NCBI GenBank assembly: GCA_016432725.1
Contig: JACJDG010000003.1
Coordinates: 4,216,001 to 4,280,000, forward strand
DNA from: Streptomyces sp. DHE7-1
GTDB taxonomy: Bacteria; Actinomycetota; Actinomycetes; Streptomycetales; Streptomycetaceae
DNA: 64,000 nt
Reading direction: 5' to 3'
The notes below the pieces were generated by a model. That model saw nothing but the letters and a program-made list of their open reading frames with translations. It was not told the DNA's origin and made no database searches. The translations under genes were made by a program, and so were the position numbers. Of this stretch, positions 19,058-29,295 are shown piece by piece (position 1 is the first letter of the stretch; every line of letters begins with the position of its first letter).

Positions 19058-20691
19058 ATGCACACCTGGCCCTCCCTCCGCCGTCCCCAACGGACCGGCC
19101 GGACCCGCACCGGCCCGCGTGCCGGAACCCGATCTCGGGCGACGGCCCGTGTCACGGGCGCCCTGATCGCGGCCGCCGCGCTGCTCGTGTCCGCCTGCTC
19201 CGCCGGGGGCTCGACCACGACGTCCACCGGTGCGGCGGAGGCGGCGCTGGCCGCGCTGCCGCGGGCCACGCCCGCCCCGCTGGCCCCCTACTACAACCAG
19301 CACCTGCGCTGGCGGGACTGCGGTGTCCCCGGCTTCCAGTGCGCCACGATGAAGGCGCCGCTGGACTACTCCGACCCCGGCGCGGGCGACATCAAGCTGG
19401 CCGTCGCGCGCAAGCGCGCCACCGGCAAGGACAGGCTCGGCTCACTGCTGGTCAACCCGGGCGGCCCGGGCGGCTCGGCCATCGGCTACCTGGAGCAGTA
19501 CGCGGGGATCGGCTTCCCCGCCGAGGTCCGCTCGCTCTACGACATGGTCGCGATGGACCCGCGGGGCGTGGCGCGCAGCGAGCCGGTCGAGTGCCTCGAC
19601 GGGCGCCAGATGGACACCTTCACCCAGACCGACACGACCCCCGACGACCGGCAGGAGACGAACGCGCTGGTCGGGCAGTTCCGCAAGTTCGCGGAGAGCT
19701 GCGGCGCGCGCTCGGCGCGGCTGCTGCGGCACGTGTCCACCGTCGAGGCCGCACGGGACATGGACATCCTGCGGGCGGTCCTCGGTGATCCGAAGCTGAA
19801 CTACGTGGGGGCGTCGTACGGCACCTTCCTCGGCGCGACGTACGCCGGCCTGTTCCCGGACCGGGTGGGCCGGCTGGTCCTGGACGGCGCGATCGACCCC
19901 TCCCTCGACTCCCGCAGGGTCAACCTGGAACAGACGGCCGGCTTCGAGACGGCGTTCAAGGCGTTCGCGGAGGACTGCGTGCACCGGTCCGACTGCCCGC
20001 TCGGTGGCAAGGGCACGACTCCCGCGCAGGTCGGCGACCATCTCAAGGCCTTCTTCCGCAAGCTGGACGCCCATCCCATCCCGGCGGGCGACGCGAGCGG
20101 CCGCAAGCTCGGCGAGTCGCTGGCCACCACCGGGGTGATCGCCGCTATGTACGACCAGGCGGCCTGGGAGCGGCTCCGCGAGGCGCTGAGCTCGGCGATG
20201 CGGAAGAACGACGGCGCGGACCTGCTCGCCCTCTCGGACAGCTACTACGAACGCGACGCGAAGGGCCAGTACAGCAACCTGATGATGGCCAACGCCGCCG
20301 TGAACTGCCTCGACCTGCCGCCCGCCTTCACCGGCCCGGCGCAGGTGGAGCAGGCACTGCCCACGTTCGAGAAGGCGTCCCCGGTCTTCGGCGAGGGCCT
20401 GGCCTGGGCCTCGCTGAACTGCGCGTACTGGCCGGTCAGGGCCACCGGCGAGCCGCACCGGATCGAGGCCAGGGGCGCCGCCCCCATCGTGGTCGTCGGC
20501 ACCACCCGTGACCCGGCGACGCCGTACCGCTGGGCCCAGGGCCTGGCCGCCCAGCTCTCCTCGGGCCGCCTGCTCACCTACGTCGGCGACGGCCACACCG
20601 CCTACGGCCGCGGCAGCGCCTGCATCGACTCGGCGATCAACGCGTACCTGATCAACGGAACCCCGCCGCCCCCGGAAAACGCTGCTCATAG
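19058..20691 (+). CDS. Secreted alpha/beta hydrolase, tripeptidyl aminopeptidase-like lipoprotein (frameshift at 20669-20673)
   Basis: ATG 19058 opens a 544-residue S33-type exported peptidase. It has a basic leader and lipobox-like LLVSAC, an oxyanion region NPGGPGGSA, the nucleophile in YVGASYGTFLG, Asp in GTTRDPATPY and His in YVGDGHTAYGRG, the last two in a TAP-like C-terminal domain. As sequenced, the frame has no stop and runs through the downstream tRNA gene. One more C at 20669-20673 gives TPPPPGKRCS and TAG at 20689-20691, 12 bases before a hairpin. It likely removes peptides from protein N-termini outside the cell; the precise substrate is unknown. Confidence 0.85.
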
Positions 20692-20702
20692 CCCCTGTGC
20701 CA

Positions 20703-20727
20703 GCCCCGGAGCCCACCGCTCCGGGGC
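20703..20727 (+). terminator. Terminator after the secreted hydrolase
   Basis: There is a perfect 10-bp stem GCCCCGGAGC / GCTCCGGGGC with a CCACC loop, just after the corrected stop codon and before the tRNA gene. Confidence 0.85.
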
Positions 20728-20798
20728 GGGTACGAAGCACCCCGCGAAACTGTGTAGACTTACCGACGTTGCTGATCGCACCATAGTGCGGACAGCGC

Positions 20799-20875
20799 GC
20801 CGCTTTAGCTCAGATGGCCAGAGCAACGCACTCGTAATGCGTAGGTCTCGGGTTCGAATCCCGAAAGCGGCTCCA
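20799..20875 (+). tRNA. tRNA-Thr (anticodon CGT)
   Basis: A full cloverleaf can be drawn. The acceptor stem is GCCGCTT / AAGCGGC, the D stem GCTC / GAGC, and the anticodon stem ACGCA / TGCGT with loop CTCGTAA (anticodon CGT). The T stem is TCGGG / CCCGA with loop TTCGAAT. CCA is encoded at 20873-20875. It reads ACG codons. A terminator hairpin follows at once. The gene is intact, and no integrase gene or second copy of its 3' end was noticed. Confidence 0.97.
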
Positions 20876-20879
20876 TCCG

Positions 20880-20912
20880 AAGCCCAGCCCAGACAGTGTC
20901 TGAGCTGGGCTT
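20880..20912 (+). terminator. Terminator after tRNA-Thr
   Basis: AAGCCCAGC pairs with GCTGGGCTT, enclosing an inner stem CAGAC / GTCTG with loop AGT, and TTTCTCG follows. It starts 5 bases after the tRNA CCA. Confidence 0.85.
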
Positions 20913-21473
20913 TCTCGTTCAGCGGAGGCGGCGACGACGTTGCGCGCGGGCTGCGCGGGTGTCGGCGGTCTCAGTTCTGGTCTCAGTGGGGCCCGGATTC
21001 GGGATCGGCGTAGGCGGAGAGAGGAGGGGCGTCCGCCGCGGCGGACGAGGATATCGCGTGCGCGGGCGGGGATGCGTGCACAGGTACGGGGCGCTACGGC
21101 AGCTTCGGCGATGGCGTGCCCGAAGGCGCCCTTGGGGCGGGGGCGGCGGGAGCGGCCTCCTCGGCGGGGGCCGGGCCCGGCGTGACGAGGGCGAGGCGAT
21201 TGCCCACCTCCGTCTCGCGGTCATCGACCTGCCGCCGCGGACCGCCGGGTGTCGCAAAAATGTTCGACCTAATTGCCCGTATGCATGCCGAATGGCCGGT
21301 ATTGCGCGACTGTCGGCGCGAGTCGATCTTCTCTAGGGTCTCCACCAAGTGACCGCGAGCGGTCGCGACTTGGGGAGCGGGGGAGGCGGGCGCGCAGAGC
21401 GGTCCGCGGTGGAGGGAACGTGACCCGAGGTCCCGGCCGTTCGACACAGGCTGTATCGAGGGGAACCACACAC
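20913..21473. other. Long gene-poor gap before the SapA-like gene
   Basis: These 561 bases hold open frames on both strands, but all are Arg/Gly- or Pro/Ala-rich, lack good starts and match nothing I recognise. The part at 21245-21340 is less GC-rich (CGCAAAAATGTTCGACC region) and may hold the promoter of the secreted protein gene. No repeat of the tRNA end was seen. Confidence 0.5.
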
Positions 21474-21896
21474 ATGCGCAGGACCATCGCGACCCTGGCC
21501 ACACTCGGACTCACCGTCGCCGGCCTGAGTCTGGCCACGGCCACCAACGCCTCCGCGGCCGGCTACGGCTGCTCGGGATCGCAGATCGACTCGTACAACA
21601 CGACCGCGAACGGCGACGTGTGGGCCACGGCCTACCTCTACTACTCGTCGGCGAACGGCGGCACCAACTGTGCCGTCCTGGTCGCCAGGAAGTACGCCGG
21701 CGTGTCCCACTACATGACGGTGGCGATCAACAAGTCCGGCAGCAGCACCTGGAAGGGCAACGACGGAGCGTTCAGCTCCTACGCGGGGCCGGTCACCGTC
21801 ACGGGCACCGACGGGCACTGCATCAACCTCAAGTTCGCCGAGGACAACGGCGGTCTCTGGGTCGGCCGGGACGTCAACAACGTGCACTGCGGCTGA
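21474..21896 (+). CDS. Small secreted protein resembling spore-associated protein SapA
   Basis: ATG 21474 follows GAGGGGA and opens 140 residues. A Sec signal peptide (MRRTIATLATLGLTVAGLSL, cleavage near ASA-AGYG) is followed by a mature domain of about 110 residues with four Cys that could form two disulfides. YAGPVTVTGTDGHCINLKF and the SSTWKG segment resemble the SapA family of Streptomyces spore-associated proteins. I judge this by eye, so the family call is moderate. It is a single gene with its own terminator. Confidence 0.65.
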   Translation: MRRTIATLATLGLTVAGLSLATATNASAAGYGCSGSQIDSYNTTANGDVWATAYLYYSSANGGTNCAVLVARKYAGVSHYMTVAINKSGSSTWKGNDGAFSSYAGPVTVTGTDGHCINLKFAEDNGGLWVGRDVNNVHCG

Positions 21897-21924
21897 GCGG
21901 ACCCCGCCGCGAAGAGGGCGGGAC

Positions 21925-21961
21925 AGGACCCCGGCCGTTCACCTCCGCCGACCGGGGTCCT
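21925..21961 (+). terminator. Terminator after the SapA-like gene
   Basis: A 10-bp stem AGGACCCCGG / CCGGGGTCCT with a 17-base loop is followed by TCTGCG. It starts 29 bases after the stop. Confidence 0.75.
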
Positions 21962-22153
21962 TCTGCGTCCCCGGACCAGGCCTGCGGCGACACTCCCCCG
22001 AGTTACGCGTGCGACGCGCGCGCCGTCGGGCCGGATCCGATGAAATGATCAGATCAGGACGCGCCAACAGATCGCTAACATGTGGGCCAACGGTTCGTCC
22101 GCAGCCGCCGATCGGCCGGCCGGAAGCAGGACCGGGGGAAGGCAGAGGGCAGC

Positions 22154-25100
22154 GTGAAGCGGCGGTACGAGCTGCGGTTCGGACTGCTGGGGCCGCCCGC
22201 CCTGTACGACCGACAGCTGTCCGGGATTTCGTACGAGCCCTCCGCCGATCCGCGGGTCGGCCCGGACGGTGGTCCCGGCACCTACGACACTGCCCCCGAT
22301 GGCGCCGCCGACACTCAGCCGAGCGTCATCGGCAGCCCCAAGATGCGCGCGCTGCTCGCCGCGCTGCTGCTGGAGGCCGGCCGGGTCGTCTCGACCGAGT
22401 CGCTGAAGGACGCCCTGTGGGGCGGGGCGCCCCCGTCTCCGCGCGGGCCTCGCTGCACAACCACGTCACCCGGCTGCGCCGGCTCCTGGACGATCCCGAG
22501 CGGCTCAGAACCGTGGCGCCCGGCTATCTGCTGCGGGTCGACCAGGGCGAGCTGGACGTGCACGTGTTCGACGCCAGGGTGGTCGCGGCGCGTGCCGCCC
22601 ACGCCCGGGAGGACTGGCGGACCGTCGTGTGCGCCGCCACCTCCGCACTCGCGCTCTGGCGCGGCGTCCCGCTCGGGGACTCGCCGCCGACCTCGGCGGG
22701 TACGCCCTCGCACAGCGCCTGGAGGAGGCCCGGCTGCTCCTGCTGGAGTGGCGCTACGACGCCGAACTCGCGCTCGGCGGAACACGGCTGGCCGACATCG
22801 TGCCGGAGCTGGCCGCGCTCGTCGCCGAGCATCCGCTGCGCGAGGCCTACCACCGCAGGCTCATGCTCGCCCTGCACCGCACCGGCCGGCAGGCCGAGGC
22901 CCTCGCCGTCCACCGCGACCTGCGCGCCCGCCTGGTCGAGGAACTCGGCGTCGAGCCCGGACCGGCCGTCCGCGAGGCCCATTTGGAGGTCCTGCGGGAC
23001 CTCCCGGCACCGGAGCGGGGCGAGACGGGCGAACCGGCAGGCGCCCCCTCGCACGGGCACGCCTACGCCCCGGCCGACAGCGGGCCGGCCTCTCGTGGCG
23101 CTCGCGTACCGGTCGAAGGCGGGTCGGCCGCCCGCACCCTCCCCGGCACTCCGGAACCCATCCGCGGCGGGCGCGGGCCGCAGAGAGCGCAGACGCCTGA
23201 CGGCGGCGGCACCGCCGCCCACGGGCGGGAGGCGGGCGGCGGCGGGGCGAACCCGCGGCCGTCCGGGGAGCCGGCGCCCTCCTCGCCCCAGACCCCCGTC
23301 CCCGCCCAGCTCCCGCCCTCGCCGCCGCACTTCACCGGCCGGGCCGCCGAGCGGCACGACCTGCGGCAGGCCCTCACCGCCCGGGCGGCCGACTGGCCGT
23401 GATCAGCGGCATGGCAGGCGTCGGCAAGAGCGCGCTCGCCCTGCACGTGGCCCACACGCTGCGGGACCGCTTCCCCGACGGCCAGCTCTACGTCAACCTG
23501 CACGGCGCCACACCCGGCATGACCCCGCTCACCCCGGCCCAGGCGCTCACCGCCCTGCTGCGCGACCTCGGTGCCGAGCCCCGGAGCATCCCCGAACACC
23601 CTGACGCCGCGGCCGCGTTGCTCCGGTCCCTGCTCGCCCCGTCCCGCGTCCTGCTGATGCTGGACGACGCGGCGAGCGCGGCCCAAGTGCGGCCCCTGCT
23701 GCCGGCCGGGCCGGGCTGCGCGGTGATCGTCACCAGCCGGTCGCCGCTGACCGTCCTCGACGGCGCCCGGCGCTTCCCGCTCGGCCCGCTGACCGGGGAG
23801 GACAGCGCCGCGCTGTTGCGGGCCGTGAGCGGACGCGAGGGACTGGACGCCGGACACGCCCTGATCGAGCTGACCGGGCGGCTCCCGCTCGCGCTGCGCG
23901 TGGTCGCCGCCCGGCTGGCCGCCCGCCGCGCCCTCATCCCCGACGTGCTGGCCGGTCAACTGGCGGCCTCCGGCAGCAGGCTGCCCCACCTCGAGTACGA
24001 CGACCTGAGCGTCCGCCGGTCCCTCGCCGTCGCCCACGACGCGCTCGCCGCCGCCGAACGCGAGGCCGACCGGGACGCGGCCCTCGCGCTGCGCCGCATC
24101 GGGGACCTCGACCTGCCGACCTACGGCGCCCTGCTCGTCGCCCGTCTCACCGGCACCGACGAGCGCCGCGCCGAGGCCGCCCTGGACCGGCTGGTCGACG
24201 TGGCCCTGCTGGAGGAGACGGAGTACGGCCGCTACGCCCCGCACGACCTGGTCCGCGACTTCGCCCGTGAACTGGCCGGTGCGGGCACCGGGCCGGCCGC
24301 CGGCACCGATCCCGACCTCACCGCCCTGCGCTGGTACGCGGCGGCCGCCGAACGTGTGCTGACCGCCGTCGTGGAGCCCGGCCTGGACCAGGACGACCGC
24401 CGACGGCCCACCTCGGCGCAGCCGCCGGGCCATGCCGCGGACGTGGCGGCCCTGCCGGTCTTCGAGTCCACCGACCAGGCCATCGCCTGGGGCGACATGG
24501 AACTGGAGAACGTCGTCGCGCTGGTGGGGCGCAACGCGGGCACGGCCGACGAGCACCGGGCCGCCGCTCTCTCCGTGCTGGCCCGGCTGTTCTTCCCGTA
24601 CGTGCGGCGGTGCGGCCGGGTGGCCGAGATGGAGGTGCTGGGGCGGGCCGCGCTCGACGCGGCACGCGGGCTCGGGGACGCGGCGGCGGAGGCGTACGCG
24701 CTGGGCGACCTGGCCGGGCTGCACTTCCTGGCCGGCCGGCAGAACGACGCCCTGGTCCTCACCGACGAGGCGCTCGCGATCTGGCGGCGGCTCGGCCGGA
24801 TCTCCTGGATCCGGCGCAGCCTGAACAACCGCGGGCTGCTGCTGGAGGGACTCGGCCGGTTCGCGGAGTCGGGGGACGCGCTGCGGCAGAGCCTCGCGTA
24901 CTCCCGGCAGCTCAACGACCCCTACGGGGAGGCCGTCACCCACAGCCATCTCGGCAACCTCTACGAGCACACCGACCCGCGCGCGGCGATCGAGCGGCAC
25001 CGGCGCTCGCTGGCGATCGGGGACGCGATCGGCGCGGTCATCGTGCGGCACTCGGCGCACTGCAACATCGGGTACGCCCACCTCACCCTGGGGGAACCCG

Positions 25101-25450
25101 CGGCGGCCGCACGGCACTTCGAGGAGAGCCTGCGCATCCTCGGCGATCACGGCGACTGGCACGGCGAGTCGCAGACCCGGCTCGGGCTGGTCCGCGCCCT
25201 GCGGCGGCTCGGCGAGACCGGGCGGGCCGCCCTGGAGTGCGCGGAGCTGCTGCGCCGGGCCGACGCCCGCGCCGACCGCTACATGGGCGGCCTGGCCCGC
25301 CACCAGCACGGGCTGCTGCTGCGCGAGCAGGGACGGCGGACGGAGGCGCGCGACGTCTGGCACGCGGCCCTCGCGGCGCTGGACGGCACCGACGAGCAGG
25401 CGGTGCTGGAGGAACTGCGGGAGCTGGTGGCCGGCACCCCGGTGTGCTGA
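22154..25450 (+). CDS. AfsR/SARP-family regulator with NB-ARC and TPR domains (three apparent frameshifts)
   Basis: Corrected at three runs (C5 22430-22434, G4 22675-22678, GGCC 23395-23398) this gives 1099 residues. The order is an OmpR-type winged helix (LRFGLLGPPAL to RLRRLLDDPERLRTVAPGYLLRVD), a bacterial transcriptional activation domain (VFDARVVAARAAHAREDW to LVEELGVEPGP), a Pro/Gly-rich linker, an NB-ARC ATPase (GMAGVGKSALALH Walker A, LLMLDDAASA Walker B) and C-terminal TPRs (SLAYSRQLNDPYGEAVTHSHLGNLYEH). Such proteins activate secondary-metabolite or developmental genes, but no biosynthetic cluster is in the window. GTG 22154 follows GGCAGAGGGCAGC. It is convergent with the polymerase gene, only 7 bases away. 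Confidence 0.85.
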
Positions 25451-25457
25451 CCGGCCC

Positions 25458-27154
25458 TCACTTGGCGTCGGCGTAGCACTCCACCACGGCGGTCGTGAAC
25501 GGGAAGCGCACCGGTGTCTCGCCGAAGGTGAGCCGCCCGGCGAGGCGCGAGGCCTCCTGGATCGCCTCGACGACCGTGCCGGCCTCGTCGGCGGGGCAGT
25601 GCACGATCACCTCGTCGTGCTGGAAGAAGACCAGCTCGGCCTCCAGGTCCGCGCAGGCCCGGCGCAGCCCGGCGAGCAGCAGCAGCGCCCAGTCGGCGGC
25701 GCTGCCCTGCACCACGAAGTTCCGGGCGAAGCGGCCGCGCGCGCGGGAGTCGCCCGAGGTGTGGCCCGCGCCCCAGCCGGGCCCGTCGCCCGGTCCGTCG
25801 GTGTCGCCGTCGCCGAGCGGGATGCCCGCCTCCTCGGCCGCGTCCTCGCCCGGGCCGGTGACGGGCGGGCAGGTCCGGCCCAGCCAGGTGCGGACGAGCC
25901 GGCCCTCCTCGCCGGCCCGGGCGGCCTCGTCGACGTAGGCCACGGCCCTGGGAAAGCGGCGTCTGAGGGCGGCGAGGTTCTTCAGGCCGTCACCGGAGGT
26001 CTGGCCGTAGACCGCGCCGAGCACGGCGAGCTTGGCCTGGTTCCGGTCTCCGGAGAAGGCGCGGTCCGAGACGGACTGGTACAGGTCGCTCTCCCTCGCG
26101 GCCACCTCCATCAGGCCGGGGTCGCGGGAGATGGCCGCCAGGACGCGCGGCTCCATCTGGTCGGCGTCGGCCACGACCAGCCGCCAGCCGGGGTCGGCGA
26201 CCACGGCCCGCCGGATCACCTTCGGGATCTGCAGCGCGCCCCCGCCGTTGGTCACCCAGCGACCGGTGACCGTGCCGCCGGCCAGGAACTCGGGCCGGAA
26301 GCGCCCGTCGCGCACCCAGTCCTGCAGCCAGGACCAGCCGTGCGCCACCCAGATGCGGTACAGCTTCTTGTACTCCAGCAGCGGTTCCACCGCCGGGTGG
26401 TCGACGGAGGCGATCTCCCGGCGGCGGGTGGACCGCACCTTGATCCCGGCCCCGGCGAAGGCCTTGACCACGTCGGCGGGCAGGTCGGGCCGCACCCGGC
26501 GGCCGAAGGCGGCCGACACCTCGTCGGCCAGCTCGGCCAGGCGCCTCGGCTCGCCGCCGCCCGCGTACCGCTCGCCCAGCAGGCCGCGCAGCAGCTCGCG
26601 GTGGACCTCGGCGCTCCAGGGCAGGCCGGAGCGGTTCATCTCGGCGGCCACCAGCATCCCCGCCGACTCGGCGGCGGTCAGCAGCCGCATGCGGTCGGGG
26701 TGGGCGGTCCGCTCGTGCCGCCGCTGCTGCTCGGCGTAGACGGCGAGCAGGTCGGCGAGGGGCAGGCGGCCGCCGGCCGGCTCGAACAGCGGGGACTGGG
26801 CGCCCGGTTCGGCCTGCCGCTGCGGCGGGTCGGGCGGTACGGGGCCGCCGCGGAGGCGGGCCAGGGCGGCGGCGGCCGAGCGTGGCTCGCCGTACCGGCC
26901 CTCGTGGCCCAGCAGGAGTGTCTCGGCGTCCTCTACGTCGTAGCACCGCTCCACTCGCACCCCCGTGGCGAGCAGACGCGGGTAGACGTCGGCGGTCGAC
27001 CGCCACACCCAGCGCGTCACCTCCGGACGGCTCCGCACCGCCCCGGCGAGATCGCTCTCCCGCCGCACCGGCCCGGCGGGCAGCCCGTCGGGGCCGAGGG
27101 GGCGACGTCCACGCCACCGTCCTCGGCCGCCGCGAGAGCCCACCGGCCGGACAT
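25458..27154 (-). CDS. Stand-alone family A DNA polymerase with 3'-5' exonuclease-like domain (frameshift at 27098-27102)
   Basis: After adding one G/C at 27098-27102, translation starts at ATG 27154 (MSGRWALAAAEDGGVDVAPLGPDG) and gives 565 residues. The C-terminal half has family A polymerase motifs: VVADADQMEPRVLAAISRD (motif A), NQAKLAVLGAVYGQTSGDG (motif B) and VFFQHDEVIVHC (motif C). The N-terminal half is exonuclease-like but lacks an obvious DxE pair. There is no 5' nuclease domain. It is shorter than PolA and belongs to the actinobacterial bifunctional exonuclease/polymerase group, whose role is presumably repair or gap filling. As sequenced, an in-frame start at 27206 would give a wrong N-terminus. 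Confidence 0.87.
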
Positions 27155-27263
27155 GGACAGGAGTCTGGCAGGCGGCACTGACAATGGCCCTGACCTGCTG
27201 GTTCATTCGGCGTCGGCCGCGGCCGGCGGGGGCGTACGGCGGTGCCGTGTGCTTTCCCGGGCC

Positions 27264-28022
27264 TCAGCCCGCCGCCGCCTCCTCGGCGTCGGCCGCCGCC
27301 TTCTTGTGCTCCAGCAGCGTCGCCAGCACCCTGCCGACGAACTCCTCGGTCGCCGCCTTGGTGACGCCGAGGCCGCTGAGGACGCCCGTGCCGTTCTCGT
27401 GCTCCAGCAGGGCCAGCAGGAGGTGCTCGGTGCCGATGTAGTTGTGGCCGAGCCGGAGGGCCTCGCGGAAGGTGAGTTCCAGGACCTTCTTGGCCTCGGG
27501 GCCGTAGGGGACGAGGTCGGGCGCGTCCTCGGCGGCCGGCGGGAGCGCCGCGGCCGCGGCCTGGCGCACCGTGTCGAGCGGGACGCCCTGAGTGGTGATC
27601 GCCTTCGCGGCCAGGCCGTCCGGTTCGGCCAGCAGGCCGAGGACCAGGTGCTCGGGGCGGCCCTCGGAGTGGTGGGCGGCCACCGCCTCGTTGTGCGCGG
27701 ACATGACCACGTTCCGCGCGCGCGGGGTGTAGCGGCTGAAGCCCTGGCTGAGGTCGAGGTCGGCCGACTCCTTGGGCACGAAGCGCTTCTGCGCCGCCTG
27801 CCGGGTCACGCCCATGCTCCTGCCGATGTCGGTCCAGGAGGCGCCCGACCGGCGGGCCTGGTCGACGAAGTGGCCGATCAGGTGGTCGGCCACGTCACCG
27901 AGGTGGTCCGCGGCGATCACCGCGTCCTGGAGCTGGTCGAGGGGTTCGGGGTGAACCTTCTTGATCGCCGCGATGAGGTCGTCGAGGCGTACGGATGCCG
28001 TGATGTTCGGATTGGTCGCCAT
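27264..28022 (-). CDS. HTH protein with tandem Clp-N repeats, putative autoregulated regulator
   Basis: In these 252 residues an N-terminal helical part carries a helix-turn-helix (ASWTDIGRSMGVTRQAAQKRF, near 60-80). Two Clp N-terminal repeats follow (ARNVVMSAHNEAVAAHHSEGRPEHLVLGLL and AKKVLELTFREALRLGHNYIGTEHLLLALLEHE). There is no ClpC ATPase domain, so it may bind Clp substrates or adaptors and link them to transcription; this is inference. A consensus promoter puts the transcription start on the A of the ATG, so the mRNA should be leaderless. A perfect 11-bp dyad covers the -35. Confidence 0.82.
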   Translation of the reverse strand: MATNPNITASVRLDDLIAAIKKVHPEPLDQLQDAVIAADHLGDVADHLIGHFVDQARRSGASWTDIGRSMGVTRQAAQKRFVPKESADLDLSQGFSRYTPRARNVVMSAHNEAVAAHHSEGRPEHLVLGLLAEPDGLAAKAITTQGVPLDTVRQAAAAALPPAAEDAPDLVPYGPEAKKVLELTFREALRLGHNYIGTEHLLLALLEHENGTGVLSGLGVTKAATEEFVGRVLATLLEHKKAAADAEEAAAG

Positions 28023-28028
28023 GTGTCA

Positions 28029-28074
28029 ACCGTAGGTTGCGCCCCCCGCACTGTCAACCTTCAGTTGACAGTGC
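28029..28074 (-). promoter_or_regulatory. Leaderless promoter and palindromic operator of the Clp-N/HTH gene
   Basis: On the minus strand TTGACA (28057-28052), a 17-base spacer and TACGGT (28034-28029) are followed by six bases and the ATG at 28022. A perfect dyad GCACTGTCAAC-cttca-GTTGACAGTGC (28048-28074) covers the -35, and a half-site-like CAACC-gta-GGTTG (28027-28039) covers the -10. This suggests repression by the gene product. The dyad could also affect the divergent DUF2786 gene. Confidence 0.7.
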
Positions 28075-28155
28075 TTCGCCGTCGGGCTCCACACGTTGTC
28101 CACAGGGTGTGGACGACTTCCGCCCGCTGTCGGCGACGCGTGGCACGATCGACGG

Positions 28156-29262
28156 GTGACCAGCACTGCCAGCACTGTCGAGCGCGCCTTCCGCGCCGCC
28201 CTCTACGAAGACGACGACGCCGGGCTCGACACGGGTGCCTCCCTGCTCGCCGCCGACCCCGCGGCGGACACCGAGCTGGAACGCCGGGGCGAGGAGTTCG
28301 TGGCGGCCGCCTGGCGGCGCGGCTGGCAGCCCGCCGACGTCGTACGGCTCGTGCGGCGCGAGCTGGACGAGCCCCACCTGGCGCTCGTGTCCGGGCTGAT
28401 ACGGGCGCAGTCCGGGCAGGACCGCCCCCGCGGGCGCCGCTGGGCCGCCCAGCTGGAGGCCCTCCCGGAGCCCACCGCGCGAGCGGGCGACCGCTTCTCG
28501 CACGCCACCGCGGTGCTGGAGCTGTACCGGCTCCTGCTGCGCCTGCCCGCCCTGGAGGTCCTGGAGGAGCCCCGGCGCGATCCCGGGCCCGGCGCCTCCC
28601 GCATGCTGACCCGCATCCGCGCGCTGCTCGCCAAGGCCGAGGCCACCGGCTACCCCGAGGAGGCCGAAGCGCTCTCGGCGAAGGCGCAGGAGCTGATGGC
28701 CCGGCACAGCGTCGACGAGGCGCTGCTGGCCGCCGGGGCTCCCGCGCCGGACGCGCCCGGCGCCTGCCGCATCGGCGTGGAGCCGCCGTACGAGCAGGCC
28801 AAGGCGGTGCTGTTGAACGCGGTGGCCACGGCCAACCACTGCCGCGCCGTGTGGAACGAGGCGCTCGGCTTCTCCACGGTCGTCGGCTTCGAGGCGGACC
28901 TGGAGGCGGTCGAACTGCTCCACACCTCGCTGCTGGTGCAGGCCACCCACGCGATGACCAAGGCCGAGGCCGCGCAGCGCGCGGGCGGCCGCAAGCGCAC
29001 CAAGACGTTCCGGCAGTCGTTCCTCGCGGCCTACGCGCACCGTGTCGGCGACCGCCTCGCGGCCGTGGCCGTGACCCAGGTGACCCAGGACCTGCTGCCG
29101 GTCCTCGCCACCCGGGAGACGGCCGTCACCGACCGGCTCGAGCACATGTTCCCCGAGACCACGACGACCCGGCTGCGCGGGGTGAGCGACGCGGCGGGCT
29201 GGACGGAGGGCGCGCGAGCGGCGGACCAGGCCCAGGTCAGGGCCCGCCCCCGGCTCGGCTGA
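28156..29262 (+). CDS. DUF2786-containing protein
   Basis: GTG 28156 opens 368 residues. The segment MLTRIRALLAKAEATGYPEEAEALSAKAQELMARHSVDEALL (about 150-192) is the DUF2786 signature, found in phage and bacterial proteins of unknown function. The C-terminal part (CRAVWNEALGFSTVVGFEADLEAVELLHTSLL) resembles the metal-dependent peptidase-like region that often accompanies it, but I see no complete HExxH. It is divergent from the Clp-N/HTH gene and shares its palindromic control region. Confidence 0.8.
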   Translation: MTSTASTVERAFRAALYEDDDAGLDTGASLLAADPAADTELERRGEEFVAAAWRRGWQPADVVRLVRRELDEPHLALVSGLIRAQSGQDRPRGRRWAAQLEALPEPTARAGDRFSHATAVLELYRLLLRLPALEVLEEPRRDPGPGASRMLTRIRALLAKAEATGYPEEAEALSAKAQELMARHSVDEALLAAGAPAPDAPGACRIGVEPPYEQAKAVLLNAVATANHCRAVWNEALGFSTVVGFEADLEAVELLHTSLLVQATHAMTKAEAAQRAGGRKRTKTFRQSFLAAYAHRVGDRLAAVAVTQVTQDLLPVLATRETAVTDRLEHMFPETTTTRLRGVSDAAGWTEGARAADQAQVRARPRLG

Positions 29263-29295
29263 CCCCCGGCCCCGGCCCGCCGGGGCGCGCGGACG

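Noticed and set aside
20896..21504. Small genes in the gap after tRNA-Thr on either strand
   Set aside because: The candidate products are Arg/Gly- or Pro/Ala-rich, the start sites are poor and the frames overlap each other. I could not support any of them.
20799..21900. Integrative element at tRNA-Thr
   Set aside because: There is no integrase or excisionase gene and no second copy of the tRNA 3' end was noticed; the following gene is an ordinary secreted protein.
22154..25450. Biosynthetic gene cluster signalled by the SARP regulator
   Set aside because: The neighbours are a DNA polymerase, a Clp-N regulator and a small secreted protein. No synthase, tailoring or transport genes of a cluster are present.
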